From Jiangella aurantiaca (lineage in GTDB: Bacteria > Actinomycetota > Actinomycetes > Jiangellales > Jiangellaceae), in NCBI RefSeq assembly GCF_004349105.1, contig NZ_SMLB01000009.1, forward strand, positions 62,001 to 126,000: a DNA stretch of 64,000 nucleotides, written 5' to 3'. A program made the position numbers and the translations under genes. A model generated the notes under the pieces. The model did not search any database and was not told the DNA's origin. It was given only the letters and a program-made list of their open reading frames with translations. Positions 18,932-27,636 of this stretch are shown here, piece after piece. Every line of letters begins with the position of its first letter. The first letter of the stretch is position 1.

Positions 18932-19281
18932 CAGAGCACCTCCTCCAGCTCGTCGCGGATCTGCTTGGCGATCGGGTCGAGCTTGCGGTCGGCGTGCCGG
19001 ATGTACAGCCACGTGATCAGGAACGTCGACGCGAACTGGCCGAGGCCGAACAGCAGGCCGACGTTGATGTTGCCGACCACTCGCTGCGACATGAAGTCGA
19101 CCGCGTACGTCGACAGCAGCACGTACAGCAGATACCACGACAGGAAGGCGGCGGTCATGGGAAACGCGAAGCTGCGGAACCGCCGGCGCAGCTCGGCGAA
19201 CTCCGGGCTGGCCTGCATGCGCTCGTATTCCTCGGCGGTGGGTAGGGCCCGCTCGGGCGGGGGTGTCTCGAGACTGGCCAC
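18931..19281 (-). CDS. DUF485 membrane protein, symporter small subunit
   Basis: The 116-residue protein (YjcH family) has two membrane helices (SFAFPMTAAFLSWYLLYVLL and INVGLLFGLGQFASTFLITW) and soluble charged ends. Such genes always precede an SSS acetate permease and are thought to form part of the transporter. GTG start after GAGGAGG. Stop and the actP ATG share one base. Confidence 0.9.
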   Translation of the reverse strand: MASLETPPPERALPTAEEYERMQASPEFAELRRRFRSFAFPMTAAFLSWYLLYVLLSTYAVDFMSQRVVGNINVGLLFGLGQFASTFLITWLYIRHADRKLDPIAKQIRDELEEVL

Positions 19282-19302
19282 GCTCCGACCTCCTCGTCGT
19301 CA

Positions 19303-19318
19303 TGTGGTCCGGGTCACA
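19303..19318. promoter_or_regulatory. Crp/GlxR site upstream of the acetate symporter operon
   Basis: TGTGGTCCGGGTCACA agrees with TGTGA-N6-TCACA at 9 of 10 fixed positions. It is centred about 30 bases upstream of the DUF485 start, which suggests it overlaps the promoter. GlxR in corynebacteria controls acetate genes, which supports the reading. Confidence 0.65.
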
Positions 19319-19476
19319 GTGATCCCGTTTGGGGCGCCACGGTAGGACGGCCCCTCGGACCCTCGGGAGGGGCCTGGCGGCGGCGTGCGGCGAGTGGCAC
19401 GAGAGTGCGGTGTGTGGGGCTCGACGCTGCGATGAACGGTCGCTGCTGTGCGACGAGCGGTCGTCGCGAGGGTCGC

Positions 19477-20166
19477 CTACGCGACGTCCGGCTGAGACGG
19501 TCCGCTCCCGCCGACGGTGACCAGGCCGGTCTCGTAGGCGACCACGACGGCCTGGACGCGGTCGCGGACGCCCAGCTTGGCGAGGATGCGCGCCACGTGC
19601 GTCTTGACCGTCGCCTCGGACAGGTGGAGCCGCCCGGCCAGCTCGGCGTTGCTCAGCCCGCGGGCGAGGAGCGTCAGGACCTCCAGCTCGCGCGGCGTCA
19701 GCTCGGACAGGTCGCGGTGCAGTGTGGCCGTCTCGCCGTCACGCGCGAACCGGGCCACGAGCCGCCGGGTGATGGTCGGTGCCAGCAGGGCGTCGCCGGC
19801 ACGCACGGTGCGGACGGCGGCCACCAGCTGCTCGGGCGTGACGTCCTTGAGGAGGAAGCCGCTGGCGCCGGCGGACAGTGCCGCGTAGACGTACTGGTCG
19901 AGGTCGAACGTGGTCAGGATGATGACCCGCGGCTCGTCGGCGGTGCCGGTCAGGATCCGCCGGGTCGCCTCGAGGCCGTCGAGCTCGGGCATCCGGATGT
20001 CCATCAGGACGACGTCGGGACGGGTGCGGCGGACGGCGTCGACGGCTTCCGCGCCGTTGGTCGCCTCCGCGACGACGTCGATGCCGTCGGCCGTCAAAAT
20101 CATCCGGAACCCGGTGCGGACCAGGGTCTGGTCGTCGGCGACGACCACGCGCAGCGACTCGGTCAC
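19477..20166 (-). CDS. NarL/FixJ family response regulator
   Basis: The 229-residue protein has a receiver domain with the acidic pair DD at residues 11-12, phospho-acceptor Asp56 (VVLMDIRMP) and the switch Lys in FLLKD, then a LuxR HTH (LTPRELEVLTLLARGLSNAEL...SEATVKTHVARIL). It is phosphorylated by the kinase encoded just upstream, whose stop overlaps this ATG (ATGA). The divergent ABC exporter is its likely target, as in many actinobacterial antibiotic-response sets. Confidence 0.92.
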   Translation of the reverse strand: MTESLRVVVADDQTLVRTGFRMILTADGIDVVAEATNGAEAVDAVRRTRPDVVLMDIRMPELDGLEATRRILTGTADEPRVIILTTFDLDQYVYAALSAGASGFLLKDVTPEQLVAAVRTVRAGDALLAPTITRRLVARFARDGETATLHRDLSELTPRELEVLTLLARGLSNAELAGRLHLSEATVKTHVARILAKLGVRDRVQAVVVAYETGLVTVGGSGPSQPDVA

Positions 20167-21458
20167 GAGGCCTCCACCGGGATCACGGCCTCGACGCGAT
20201 AGCCGCCGGTGAGGCGCCGACCGAACACCAGCGTCCCGTCGTGGACGGCCAGGCGCTCGCGCAGCCCGATCAGGCCGCGGCCGTCGCCGGACCGGGCCGA
20301 CGCGACCGGTGTGCCGCCCGTGTCGGCGACCTCGACCCGCAGCCGGTCGTCGCCGTAGTCGACCGTCACCGTGGCGGCCGCGCCCGTCGCGTGCTTCATC
20401 GTGTTGGTCAACGCCTCCTGCACCACTCGGTACGCGGCCAGCTCGATCCCGGGCGGCAGCGGCCGGACCCGCCCGGCGACGGTCAGCTCGGCCGGCAGAC
20501 CGGCCTCGCGGACCCGGTCGACCAGCGACGGCAGCCGGTCGAGGCCGGGCTGCGGAGTCAGGTCGTCCGAGTCGTCCGCGTCAGGATCGCCGCCGTCCCG
20601 GCTCAGCAGCCCCATGACCTGGCGCAGATCGGCCATCGCCGCCCGGCCGCCCGACTCAACGGCGAGCAGCGCCTCGCTCGCCTGCTCGGGCGCCGACGCC
20701 ATCACCTTGCGGGCGGCGCCGGCCTGGATGACCATGACGCTCACGTTGTGGGTGACGACGTCGTGCAGCTCGCGAGCCAGACGGGCGCGCTCGTCCTCCG
20801 CGGCGCGGCGCACCGCCTCGGCCTGCTCGCGTTCCAGTTCCTCCATCCGGACGCGGCCCTGCTCGACCCGCAGCTTCCAGCGGCGCAGCCCGTCGGCCGC
20901 CACGACGATCGGCACCAGGACCATCAGCGGAACGTACTTGCTCGGCACGACCGGCAGTGCCGCGTCATGAACGATGGTGACCACCACCGCCGTCACGACG
21001 ACGACCGCGATCGTCGGCACCCGGTACGGGCTGTATGCCGCGGCGCTGTACGCGGCGACGACCAGCGCGTAGAACGTGAGCCGCGGTTCGTCGGAGACGA
21101 CGGCGGTGGTGATCGCGAACACGATGCACAGGACGGTCAGCGGGAACCGCCGGCGCAGCACGAGCGCCGCCGAGCAGGCGAGCGCGGTGAGCGCACCCTG
21201 AATCCGCGTGTCCGTGTCAGGCGCCGGCCCGGGCAGGGGCGGGGGCCGCAGCCCCGGCGCCGGGACGTCCTGCACGACCAGGACGGGGCTGTCGGAGCCG
21301 TCGACCGCGTACCAGACCGCGGCGACCGCCAGCACCAGCGCGAGGCCGGCGTCGAAGAGCAGGTTGCGCCGGGTCGGCCGCGGCGGCGGGCCGGACGGCC
21401 GCACGACCGGCGGCGCCGCCCAGTCGCGCAGCCGCTGCGCGATCGACAGCCACGTCAC
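20163..21458 (-). CDS. Sensor histidine kinase, HisKA_3 (NarX/DesK type)
   Basis: The 431-residue kinase has five or six membrane helices in its first 190 residues, a short coiled linker (RVRMEELEREQAEAVRRAAE), the HisKA_3 box RLARELHDVVTHNVSVMV with the phospho-His at about residue 229, and a C-terminal ATPase (QEALTNTMKHATG, GDGRGLIGLRERL). No large extracellular sensor is present, so it may sense membrane state or a drug. The GTG at 21458 (VTWLSIAQRL) is chosen because the upstream extension has no family likeness. Stop overlaps the regulator's start. Confidence 0.92.
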   Translation of the reverse strand: MTWLSIAQRLRDWAAPPVVRPSGPPPRPTRRNLLFDAGLALVLAVAAVWYAVDGSDSPVLVVQDVPAPGLRPPPLPGPAPDTDTRIQGALTALACSAALVLRRRFPLTVLCIVFAITTAVVSDEPRLTFYALVVAAYSAAAYSPYRVPTIAVVVVTAVVVTIVHDAALPVVPSKYVPLMVLVPIVVAADGLRRWKLRVEQGRVRMEELEREQAEAVRRAAEDERARLARELHDVVTHNVSVMVIQAGAARKVMASAPEQASEALLAVESGGRAAMADLRQVMGLLSRDGGDPDADDSDDLTPQPGLDRLPSLVDRVREAGLPAELTVAGRVRPLPPGIELAAYRVVQEALTNTMKHATGAAATVTVDYGDDRLRVEVADTGGTPVASARSGDGRGLIGLRERLAVHDGTLVFGRRLTGGYRVEAVIPVEAS

Positions 21459-21660
21459 CGGTCCATTCTGGCCGACGGCCGGGCCGCGGGCGACGTCATG
21501 AAGGAGGAGCCCGGCTACGCCCACGGACTACATCCAGGGGATGACACGGGCGCGCGTCGTCCGATCGCGGTACCCGAGATGGCTCCTGCGGCAGACGCGG
21601 CCGGCGCCGCCGCGCTCCTAGCGTCGAGCAGGCCACCCCGCGGACCCGAAGGAGCCGACC

Positions 21661-22365
21661 ATGACCGTACCGATGATCACCGTACGCGCCGCCGCCCGCC
21701 AGTACGACGAGGGCCCACCGGCCCTGGACGACGTGTCGCTCACCGTCGTGCCGGGTGAGGCGGTCGCGATCCTGGGGCCGTCCGGCAGCGGTAAGTCCAC
21801 GCTGCTCAACCTGATCGCCGGGCTGGACCGCCCGGACTCCGGCACCGTGACGGTGAACGGCGTCCGCGTCGACACCCTGAGCGAGACCGCGTCCGCGCGC
21901 TACCGGCGCGGCACGCTCGGGATGATCTTCCAGTTCTTCAACCTGCTCGACGACCTCACCGTGACCGAGAACGTCGTGCTGCCGGCGCAGCTCGCGGGCA
22001 TGCCCCGTCGGGAGGCCCGGCGTCGGGCCGGCGAGCTGCTGGAGACCCTCGGGATCGACCGGCATGCGGGCGCGTATCCGGGCCGGCTGTCCGGCGGCGA
22101 GCGGCAGCGCGTCGCGGTCGCCCGGGCGCTGATGAACCGGCCGCCGCTGCTGCTGGCCGACGAGCCGACCGGCGCCCTGGACACCGCGTCGGGCGAGGAC
22201 GTCATCGGGCTGCTCGCCGCCCTCAACGCCGACGGCCAGACGATCGTCGTCGTCACGCACGATGTCCGGCTGGCGCGGTCGTGCACGACCCGCACGATCG
22301 AGTTGGTGGACGGGCGAGTCGCCTCGGACGTCACCACCGGCGTCGCGGCGGAGCCGATCCGATGA
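21661..22365 (+). CDS. ABC exporter ATPase (MacB/LolD type)
   Basis: The 234-residue ATPase has Walker A GPSGSGKSTLLN, signature LSGGERQRVAVARAL, Walker B LLLADEPTGALD and the switch His in VVVTHDVRLA. The EPTGALD form marks the MacB/LolD/FtsE group that pairs with FtsX-fold permeases. Its TGA overlaps the permease ATG (ATGA). It is read away from the two-component genes, sharing a 202-bp divergent region, so induction by that system is likely. Confidence 0.93.
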   Translation: MTVPMITVRAAARQYDEGPPALDDVSLTVVPGEAVAILGPSGSGKSTLLNLIAGLDRPDSGTVTVNGVRVDTLSETASARYRRGTLGMIFQFFNLLDDLTVTENVVLPAQLAGMPRREARRRAGELLETLGIDRHAGAYPGRLSGGERQRVAVARALMNRPPLLLADEPTGALDTASGEDVIGLLAALNADGQTIVVVTHDVRLARSCTTRTIELVDGRVASDVTTGVAAEPIR

Positions 22366-24755
22366 GCGCGCTGGGCACGGTCGTGCGATCCGGTGTCGGA
22401 CAGCGCCGCGTGCAGACCGTCGTCATCGCGCTGTCGACGACGATGGCGGTGACCGCGACGATCCTGGGCGGGTCGCTGCTGGTCGCGTCGGACGATCCGT
22501 TCGACGACGCATTCACCCGCTATCACGGCGCGCACCTCTCGGCTCAGTTCGACGGGAGCGCGGTGAGCGCCGCGGAGCTGTCGGCGTCGAGCGGTGCGGT
22601 CGACGGTGTGTCCGCCACGGCCGGGCCGTTCCCGATGGTGTCGGTTGTCCCGACCGTCGAGCTGCCGGCGAGCGAGGAGCCGCTCGGCGGACCCAACACC
22701 GGCCCGCCCGGGACGACGTCACCGATCACGGTCGTCGGGCGCGGGGATCCCGACGGTGAGGTCGACGACCTCGCGTTGACCGAGGGGGAGTGGGCGACCG
22801 AGCCGGACGAGATCGTCGTCGCCGCCGACCGTCCCGAGCCGCTGGGGACGACGTTGACGTTCGCCGATGTTCCCGGCAGCCCGACGCTGACGGTCGTCGG
22901 CAAGGCGCGCTCGGCGACCCGGACGGCGGACGCCTGGGCGACCCCGTCGGCGGTCGAGGCCCTGACGACGCCCGAGGCCGACCTCGCCTACCAGATGCTC
23001 TACCGGTTCGCCGACGCCGACACCGCGGCGGACGTGGCCGCGGGCCGGGATGCCGTGACCTCCGCCGTCGGCGCCGAGGCGATGACCGGGTCGCAGTCGT
23101 GGCTCGCTGTTCGAGAGGACCTCACCCGCGAGACGGCGTTGTTCGTGCCGTTCCTCGGCGCCTTCGGCCTGATCGGCCTGCTCATGTCGGTGCTGATCGT
23201 CGGGAACGTGATCGCGAGCGCGGTCGGCTCCGGCGCCCGCCGCATCGGGATTCTGAAGGCCCTGGGGTTCACGCCGTCGCAGGTCGTCCGCGGCTACGTC
23301 GTGCAGGCCCTCGTTCCCGCCGTCGTCGGCACGGTGCTCGGCGTCGTCGCCGGCAACCTGCTCGCCGTGCCGATCCTGGACCAGACGGAGACCGCATACG
23401 CGGCCTCCGGGCTGACCGTCGCGTGGTGGGTGAACGTCGCCGCGTCGGCCGGGATCCTGGTCGTCGTGGCAGCCACCGCGCTGGCCGCCGCGTGGCGGGC
23501 GGGACGGCTGCGCACGGTCGACGCGCTCGCGGTCGGGCGCACGCCGACGGCCGGCCGCGGGCTCGGTGCGTCCCGTCTGGCGGCCCGCCTGCCGGTGCCG
23601 CGGCCACTCAGCCTGGGTCTGGTCCGGCCGTTCGCCCGGCCAGCGCGCGCCGTCGCCATGGTGGCGAGCGTCGCGTTCGGTGCCACGGCCATCACCTTCA
23701 CCGTCGGACTGAGTTCGTCGCTGAGCGAGGTCCTGGCCGCGACGGCCAACGACAGCGCCGACGTACGGATCCAGCCCATGATGATGCCGCAGGGACCCGG
23801 TGCGGAGAGCGGCGGCGGACCCCGCGAGACCGCCGACCACGGCGCCGTCGCCGCGGTGATCGAGGACCAGCCGGAAACAGCCGCCTACTACAGCACGGCG
23901 CGAACCGAGGTCACCGTGTCCGGGATGACCGGGGCGGTGGCGGTCGAGGCGTTCACCGGGGACGCGTCGTGGGGCGGCTACGAGATGATCTCCGGCCGCT
24001 GGATCGAGGGGGCCGGCGAGGTGGTCCTTCCGACGCCATTGCTGGCCGCGAGCGGGTCAGCCGTCGGCGACACCATCACGCTGAACCACGAGGGCGTCGC
24101 GATCCCGGTGCGCATCGTCGGCGAGGTGTTCGATACGACCGACGGCGGGAAGACCGTGTTCACCGACGCGGCGACGTTCGCCGACGCGGGCCGGCCGGTC
24201 ACGCCGTTCGACTACCACGTGGCGCTGACCGGCGGCGCCGACGTCGGCGCGTACATCGACGCCGTCACCGCGGAGGTCGAGCCGCTCGGCTTCGCGGCCC
24301 TGCCCGGTAGCGAGGAGCAGGAGAGCAGCGTGACCGCGACGCTCAACGCGCTGGCCGCGATGCTGTCGTTGTTGCTGGTCACGGTCGCGGTGCTGGGTGT
24401 GCTGAACGGCGTCCTGCTCGACATCCGGGACCGGGTCCGCGAGCTCGGCATCCACAAGGCGCTCGGCATGGCGCCGCGCCAGACCATCGCCCTGGTGCTC
24501 GCGTCGGTCGCGCTGCCTGGCGTCGTGGGCGCCGCGATCGGCGTCCTGCTCGGCTACGTCCTGCACGCCGTCGTCATGCCGGCCATAGGAGACAGCGCCG
24601 GACTGCGGCTGCCGCAGGTGGTGACCGACGTGTACGGGCCGGGCCTGCTGGTCCTGCTCGGCGTCGCCGGTGTGCTGGTCGCGATCGCCGGCTCGCTCCC
24701 ACCGGCCGGCTGGGCCGCCCGTACGCGCACGGCGACCGCGCTGCGGACCGAATAG
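22362..24755 (+). CDS. FtsX-like ABC permease (duplicated MacB type)
   Basis: The 797-residue protein has the two-FtsX-domain layout: helix 1 near residues 18-38, a large extracellular MacB-PCD domain, three helices around 265-400, a second helix near 445, another extracellular domain and a final three-helix set (LLLVTVAVLGVLNGVLL, ...). Each FtsX unit contains the GILKALGFTPSQVVRGYV / GIHKALGMAPRQTIALVL signature. It likely exports a hydrophobic drug or lipid-linked molecule across the membrane using the ATPase encoded before it. Confidence 0.92.
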   Translation: MSALGTVVRSGVGQRRVQTVVIALSTTMAVTATILGGSLLVASDDPFDDAFTRYHGAHLSAQFDGSAVSAAELSASSGAVDGVSATAGPFPMVSVVPTVELPASEEPLGGPNTGPPGTTSPITVVGRGDPDGEVDDLALTEGEWATEPDEIVVAADRPEPLGTTLTFADVPGSPTLTVVGKARSATRTADAWATPSAVEALTTPEADLAYQMLYRFADADTAADVAAGRDAVTSAVGAEAMTGSQSWLAVREDLTRETALFVPFLGAFGLIGLLMSVLIVGNVIASAVGSGARRIGILKALGFTPSQVVRGYVVQALVPAVVGTVLGVVAGNLLAVPILDQTETAYAASGLTVAWWVNVAASAGILVVVAATALAAAWRAGRLRTVDALAVGRTPTAGRGLGASRLAARLPVPRPLSLGLVRPFARPARAVAMVASVAFGATAITFTVGLSSSLSEVLAATANDSADVRIQPMMMPQGPGAESGGGPRETADHGAVAAVIEDQPETAAYYSTARTEVTVSGMTGAVAVEAFTGDASWGGYEMISGRWIEGAGEVVLPTPLLAASGSAVGDTITLNHEGVAIPVRIVGEVFDTTDGGKTVFTDAATFADAGRPVTPFDYHVALTGGADVGAYIDAVTAEVEPLGFAALPGSEEQESSVTATLNALAAMLSLLLVTVAVLGVLNGVLLDIRDRVRELGIHKALGMAPRQTIALVLASVALPGVVGAAIGVLLGYVLHAVVMPAIGDSAGLRLPQVVTDVYGPGLLVLLGVAGVLVAIAGSLPPAGWAARTRTATALRTE

Positions 24756-24783
24756 GTGCCGGAGGGGCTCGGCGGGGCGGCGT

Positions 24784-24861
24784 TCACGTGCGCCAGCGGT
24801 CCTCGGGATCCCAGTCGCCGCGGTGAGGTCTCCGCCATGAGATGCCGAGCAGCAGCAGTGG
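24784..24861 (-). pseudogene. Duplicated, internally deleted 3' end of the monocarboxylate symporter gene
   Basis: Read on the minus strand this stretch gives LLLLGISWRRPHRGDWDPED and RWRT then stop. Both halves are found in the symporter to the right: LLLLGIWWRR about 100 codons before its end and RGDWDPEDRWR at its end. At DNA level 36 bases (24789-24824) are identical to 25551-25586 and 22 bases (24840-24861) to 25848-25869, so about 260 bases between them are lost. It abuts the toxin-antitoxin promoter and marks the left border of that insertion. Confidence 0.85.
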
Positions 24862-24876
24862 TACACTTGGTACATG
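24859..24876 (+). promoter_or_regulatory. Leaderless promoter and operator of the toxin-antitoxin operon
   Basis: TGGTACA is repeated at 24859 and 24868 (9-base period). TACACT at 24862-24867 is a good -10 hexamer and puts the transcript start at the A of the ATG at 24874, so the mRNA is probably leaderless. The repeated TGGTACA is a likely antitoxin-binding site. Confidence 0.6.
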
Positions 24877-25158
24877 TCTGAAGCTCCCGTCGAATCGATC
24901 CGCCAGGTTCGCCAGCACCTGGCCGATGTCGTCGAGCGCGCGGCAAGCGCTACCCCCACCGTCATCACTCGACGTGGTCAGGCCGTGGCTGCGGTCGTAT
25001 CGCTGGCGGACTATCAGAGACTGCGTGGTAGGGATGGCGGTTCGCACCGAGCCTGGGCGGCCCGTGTGGCGGCGCTGCCGCCGATCTCGGGTGAGGTCGA
25101 CACGCTCGACGTGCTGCGTCTCGCTCGAGCCGAACGCGATGCCGACCTCGCGCAGTGA
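24874..25158 (+). CDS. Phd/YefM-family antitoxin
   Basis: The 94-residue protein has the Phd/YefM N-terminal DNA-binding fold (VESIRQVRQHLADVVERAAS, then PTVITRRGQAVAAVVSLADYQRL) and a loose C-terminal segment that would wrap the toxin. It represses its own operon and neutralises the PIN toxin. The stop overlaps the toxin GTG (GTGA). Codon use is less GC-rich than the flanking transporter genes, in line with mobility of the module. Confidence 0.9.
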   Translation: MSEAPVESIRQVRQHLADVVERAASATPTVITRRGQAVAAVVSLADYQRLRGRDGGSHRAWAARVAALPPISGEVDTLDVLRLARAERDADLAQ

Positions 25159-25541
25159 TCATCGTTGACGCGTCGGTCGTTGCGGAGGCGCTACGAGATC
25201 ACACGTCTGGATATATGAGCGTGCTGATGACCGGCGAGGCTGCGGCACCGGCACATGTCGACGCCGAGGTCCTGTCGGTCCTCCGCGGTCTTGTACGCGG
25301 TGGGCACCTGAAGGGCGAAGACCTACCCGCATACGTCGAGGCTCTGGCGACGGCTCCGATCGATCGGCTGGACGTCCCAGTGTTGTTGAGCACCGCGGTC
25401 ACGATGTTCGACAACCTCAGCGCCTACGACGCGCTGTATGTGGCTGCTGCGATGCATCACGACGCACGCCTCGCCACCCGGGATCGCGGCATGGCCCAGA
25501 TCGCCTCTCGGCTCGGTGTGCCACTGGTGGCTGTCACGTGA
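25155..25541 (+). CDS. vapC: VapC-like PIN-domain ribonuclease toxin
   Basis: The 128-residue PIN domain has the acidic residues expected for Mg2+ binding: Asp5 (IIVDAS), Glu in VDAEVLSVL, Asp in SAYDALYVA and Asp in LATRDRGMA. Such toxins cleave tRNA or rRNA when the antitoxin is degraded. GTG start coupled to the antitoxin. Its stop is one base from the end of the convergent symporter gene, i.e. the module was placed exactly against that gene's 3' end. Confidence 0.9.
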   Translation: MIIVDASVVAEALRDHTSGYMSVLMTGEAAAPAHVDAEVLSVLRGLVRGGHLKGEDLPAYVEALATAPIDRLDVPVLLSTAVTMFDNLSAYDALYVAAAMHHDARLATRDRGMAQIASRLGVPLVAVT

Positions 25542-25542
25542 T

Positions 25543-27273
25543 TCAGGGACTGCGCCAGCGGTCCTCGGGATCCCAGTCGCCGCGGTTGAGGTCGAGGTTC
25601 TCGGGAGTGTGCAACCGGACCATGGTGCGGTTCACGCCGGGGGCCGTGTGCTGCCTGGTCCCGAGCGACACCGCGATCATCACGAGGAACGCCAGCGGCA
25701 TCGTCCAGGCGGCCGGCTGGGCGAGCAGCGCGCCGATCCAGCCGTCCTGGGGGCCGCCGAGGATGGTGACGACGACCGCGAGCGTGGACGTGCCGCCGCC
25801 GACCAGCAACCCGGCCACGGCACCCGGCCAGGTGAGCCGCCGCCACCAGATGCCGAGCAGCAGCAGTGGGCAGAACGACGACGCCGCGACGGCGAAGGCG
25901 AGCCCGACCACGTCGGCGATGCCGAGGAACGGGCTGGTCAGCGCGAGCCCGATCGGCACGAGCAGGGCCAGGAAGGCGCCCAGCCGGAACCCGGTGACCG
26001 GGCTGCGGACCCGGCTGTGCAGCAGGTCCTGTGACAGCACGCCGGCCACCGACACCGTCAGCCCCGACGACGTCGACAGGAACGCCGCGAACGCGCCCGC
26101 CGTCACCAGCATCGACAGCGCCTCGCCGGCCACGCCGTCGATCAGCCGGCCGGGGAGCACCAGCACGACGGCGTCGGTGCGGCCGGTGAGCAGCAGCTCC
26201 GGTGTGTACAGCCGGCCCAGCGCGCCGTAGACGCCGGGCAGCACGTAGAACACGCCGAGCAGCCCGAGCACCGCCAGCGTCGTGCGCCGCGCGGCCCGCC
26301 CGTCGGGGTTCGTGTAGAACCGCACCAGCACGTGCGGCAGCCCCATCGTCCCGAAGAACAACGCGACGATCAGCGAGTACGTCGCGTACAGCGGATGGTC
26401 GCCGCCCGCGGTCAGTGGCAGCGCCCACGACTCGCCGGTCATCGGGGTCAGCGACGACGCGTGCGGGATCGGCGCACCGGCCGGGAAGTCGAGCACTGTC
26501 CCGGCCTCGATGTCGTGCGACCCGGGCTCCAGCACCAGCTCCTCGCCGTCCGACGTCACCACGACTTGCGACGGCACGTCCACCGTCACGTCGATGGTCA
26601 CCTCGACCGACGTCGCCTGCTCGAACACCGGCTCGCCGGGTGGCGCGAGCTCCGGCCGGCCGTCGTTCTGCCAGACCAGCAGCAGGAAGATCACCGGGAC
26701 GGCGAGCGCAGTCAGCTTCAGCCAGTACTGGAACGCCTGGACGAACGTGATGCTGCGCATCCCGCCGGCGAGCACGCTCACCAGGACGACGAGCGCGACG
26801 ACGACCGGGCCGGCCCACTGCGGCGCACCGGTGACGGTACGCAGCGTCAGCCCCGCCGCCTGGAACTGCGGCAGCAGGTACAGCCAGCCGATCGTGACGA
26901 CGAGGATGCTCGCCGCCCGCCGAGCGTAGGCCGACTCCAGTCGCGCTTCGGCGAAGTCGGGCAACGTGTACGCCCCCGACCGCCGCAGCGGCGCGGCCAC
27001 GAGCACCAGCAGCATCAGGTAGCCGGCGGTGTAGCCGACCGGGAACCACAGCATGTCCGTGCCGTACGCCAGCACCAGCCCGGCCACGCCCAGGAACGAC
27101 GCCGCCGACAGGTACTCCCCGCCGATCGCCGACGCGTTCCACCACGGCGTCACGGTGCGGGAGGCGACGTAGAAGTCGCTGGTCGTGCGGGCGGCGCGGA
27201 CGCCGTAGATGCCGATGAGCACGGTTGCGACCGACGTCAGGACGACCGCGACGATGCCGGCGGACGTGGTCAC
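25543..27273 (-). CDS. Monocarboxylate:sodium symporter, SSS family (MctC/MctP-like)
   Basis: The 576-residue protein has the SSS core (GGEYLSAASFLGVAGLVLAYG, GTMGLPHVLVRFYTNPDGRAAR) and about thirteen helices. A soluble insert of some 75 residues (SVEVTIDVTVDVPSQVVVTS...) lies between helices in the middle, as in other actinobacterial members. It is paralogous to ActP at 17-19 kb. GTG start overlaps the stop of the small subunit. Its control by the LytS/LytTR pair encoded upstream suggests induction by an external acid such as pyruvate or acetate. The C-terminal tail end is shared with the remnant at 24784-24861. Confidence 0.9.
   Translation of the reverse strand: MTTSAGIVAVVLTSVATVLIGIYGVRAARTTSDFYVASRTVTPWWNASAIGGEYLSAASFLGVAGLVLAYGTDMLWFPVGYTAGYLMLLVLVAAPLRRSGAYTLPDFAEARLESAYARRAASILVVTIGWLYLLPQFQAAGLTLRTVTGAPQWAGPVVVALVVLVSVLAGGMRSITFVQAFQYWLKLTALAVPVIFLLLVWQNDGRPELAPPGEPVFEQATSVEVTIDVTVDVPSQVVVTSDGEELVLEPGSHDIEAGTVLDFPAGAPIPHASSLTPMTGESWALPLTAGGDHPLYATYSLIVALFFGTMGLPHVLVRFYTNPDGRAARRTTLAVLGLLGVFYVLPGVYGALGRLYTPELLLTGRTDAVVLVLPGRLIDGVAGEALSMLVTAGAFAAFLSTSSGLTVSVAGVLSQDLLHSRVRSPVTGFRLGAFLALLVPIGLALTSPFLGIADVVGLAFAVAASSFCPLLLLGIWWRRLTWPGAVAGLLVGGGTSTLAVVVTILGGPQDGWIGALLAQPAAWTMPLAFLVMIAVSLGTRQHTAPGVNRTMVRLHTPENLDLNRGDWDPEDRWRSP
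25551..25586. repeat. Right copy of 36-bp direct repeat flanking the toxin-antitoxin module
   Basis: These 36 bases, the last codons of the symporter gene, recur without mismatch at 24789-24824 on the other side of the antitoxin-toxin pair. CACGTG stands a few bases to the left of both copies. No transposase or integrase is present. Confidence 0.9.
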
Positions 27274-27632
27274 CGGCGGTTCACCATGTCGCCGAAGTCG
27301 CGCTCGACCCGCTCGGCCGCGCGGACGTAGAACCAGGCCGCCGCGACCAGCGCCGGATAGATCAGCCCGCCGAGCACCAGCCACGGCAGCGGCACCCCGG
27401 CCAGCTCGATCTCGCTGACCCGGGGCGCGATGGCGAACAGCAGCGGTAGTGTCGCCAGCAGGCCCAGCACGACGCCGGCGACGGCCAGGCTGAGCCGCAG
27501 CTGGGCGCGCAGCAGCGCTCGCATGTACACCTCGCCCAGCTGCGTCTGGGCGTCGATCTCCGCGGTCACCGCCCGTCGCCGGGCCGGTGGGCGGCGCCGT
27601 CGCGGTCCGGTGACGGTGACCCGCTCCGTCAT
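27270..27632 (-). CDS. Two-helix membrane protein, symporter small subunit
   Basis: The 120-residue protein has an Arg-rich N-terminus and two membrane helices (LSLAVAGVVLGLLATLPLLF and LPWLVLGGLIYPALVAAAWF). It takes the place that DUF485 takes before actP, and its stop overlaps the symporter GTG (GTGA), so it is probably the partner subunit. It is preceded after 4 bases by the LytTR regulator gene, so sensor, regulator and transporter form one operon. Confidence 0.8.
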   Translation of the reverse strand: MTERVTVTGPRRRRPPARRRAVTAEIDAQTQLGEVYMRALLRAQLRLSLAVAGVVLGLLATLPLLFAIAPRVSEIELAGVPLPWLVLGGLIYPALVAAAWFYVRAAERVERDFGDMVNRR

Positions 27633-27636
27633 GGCG

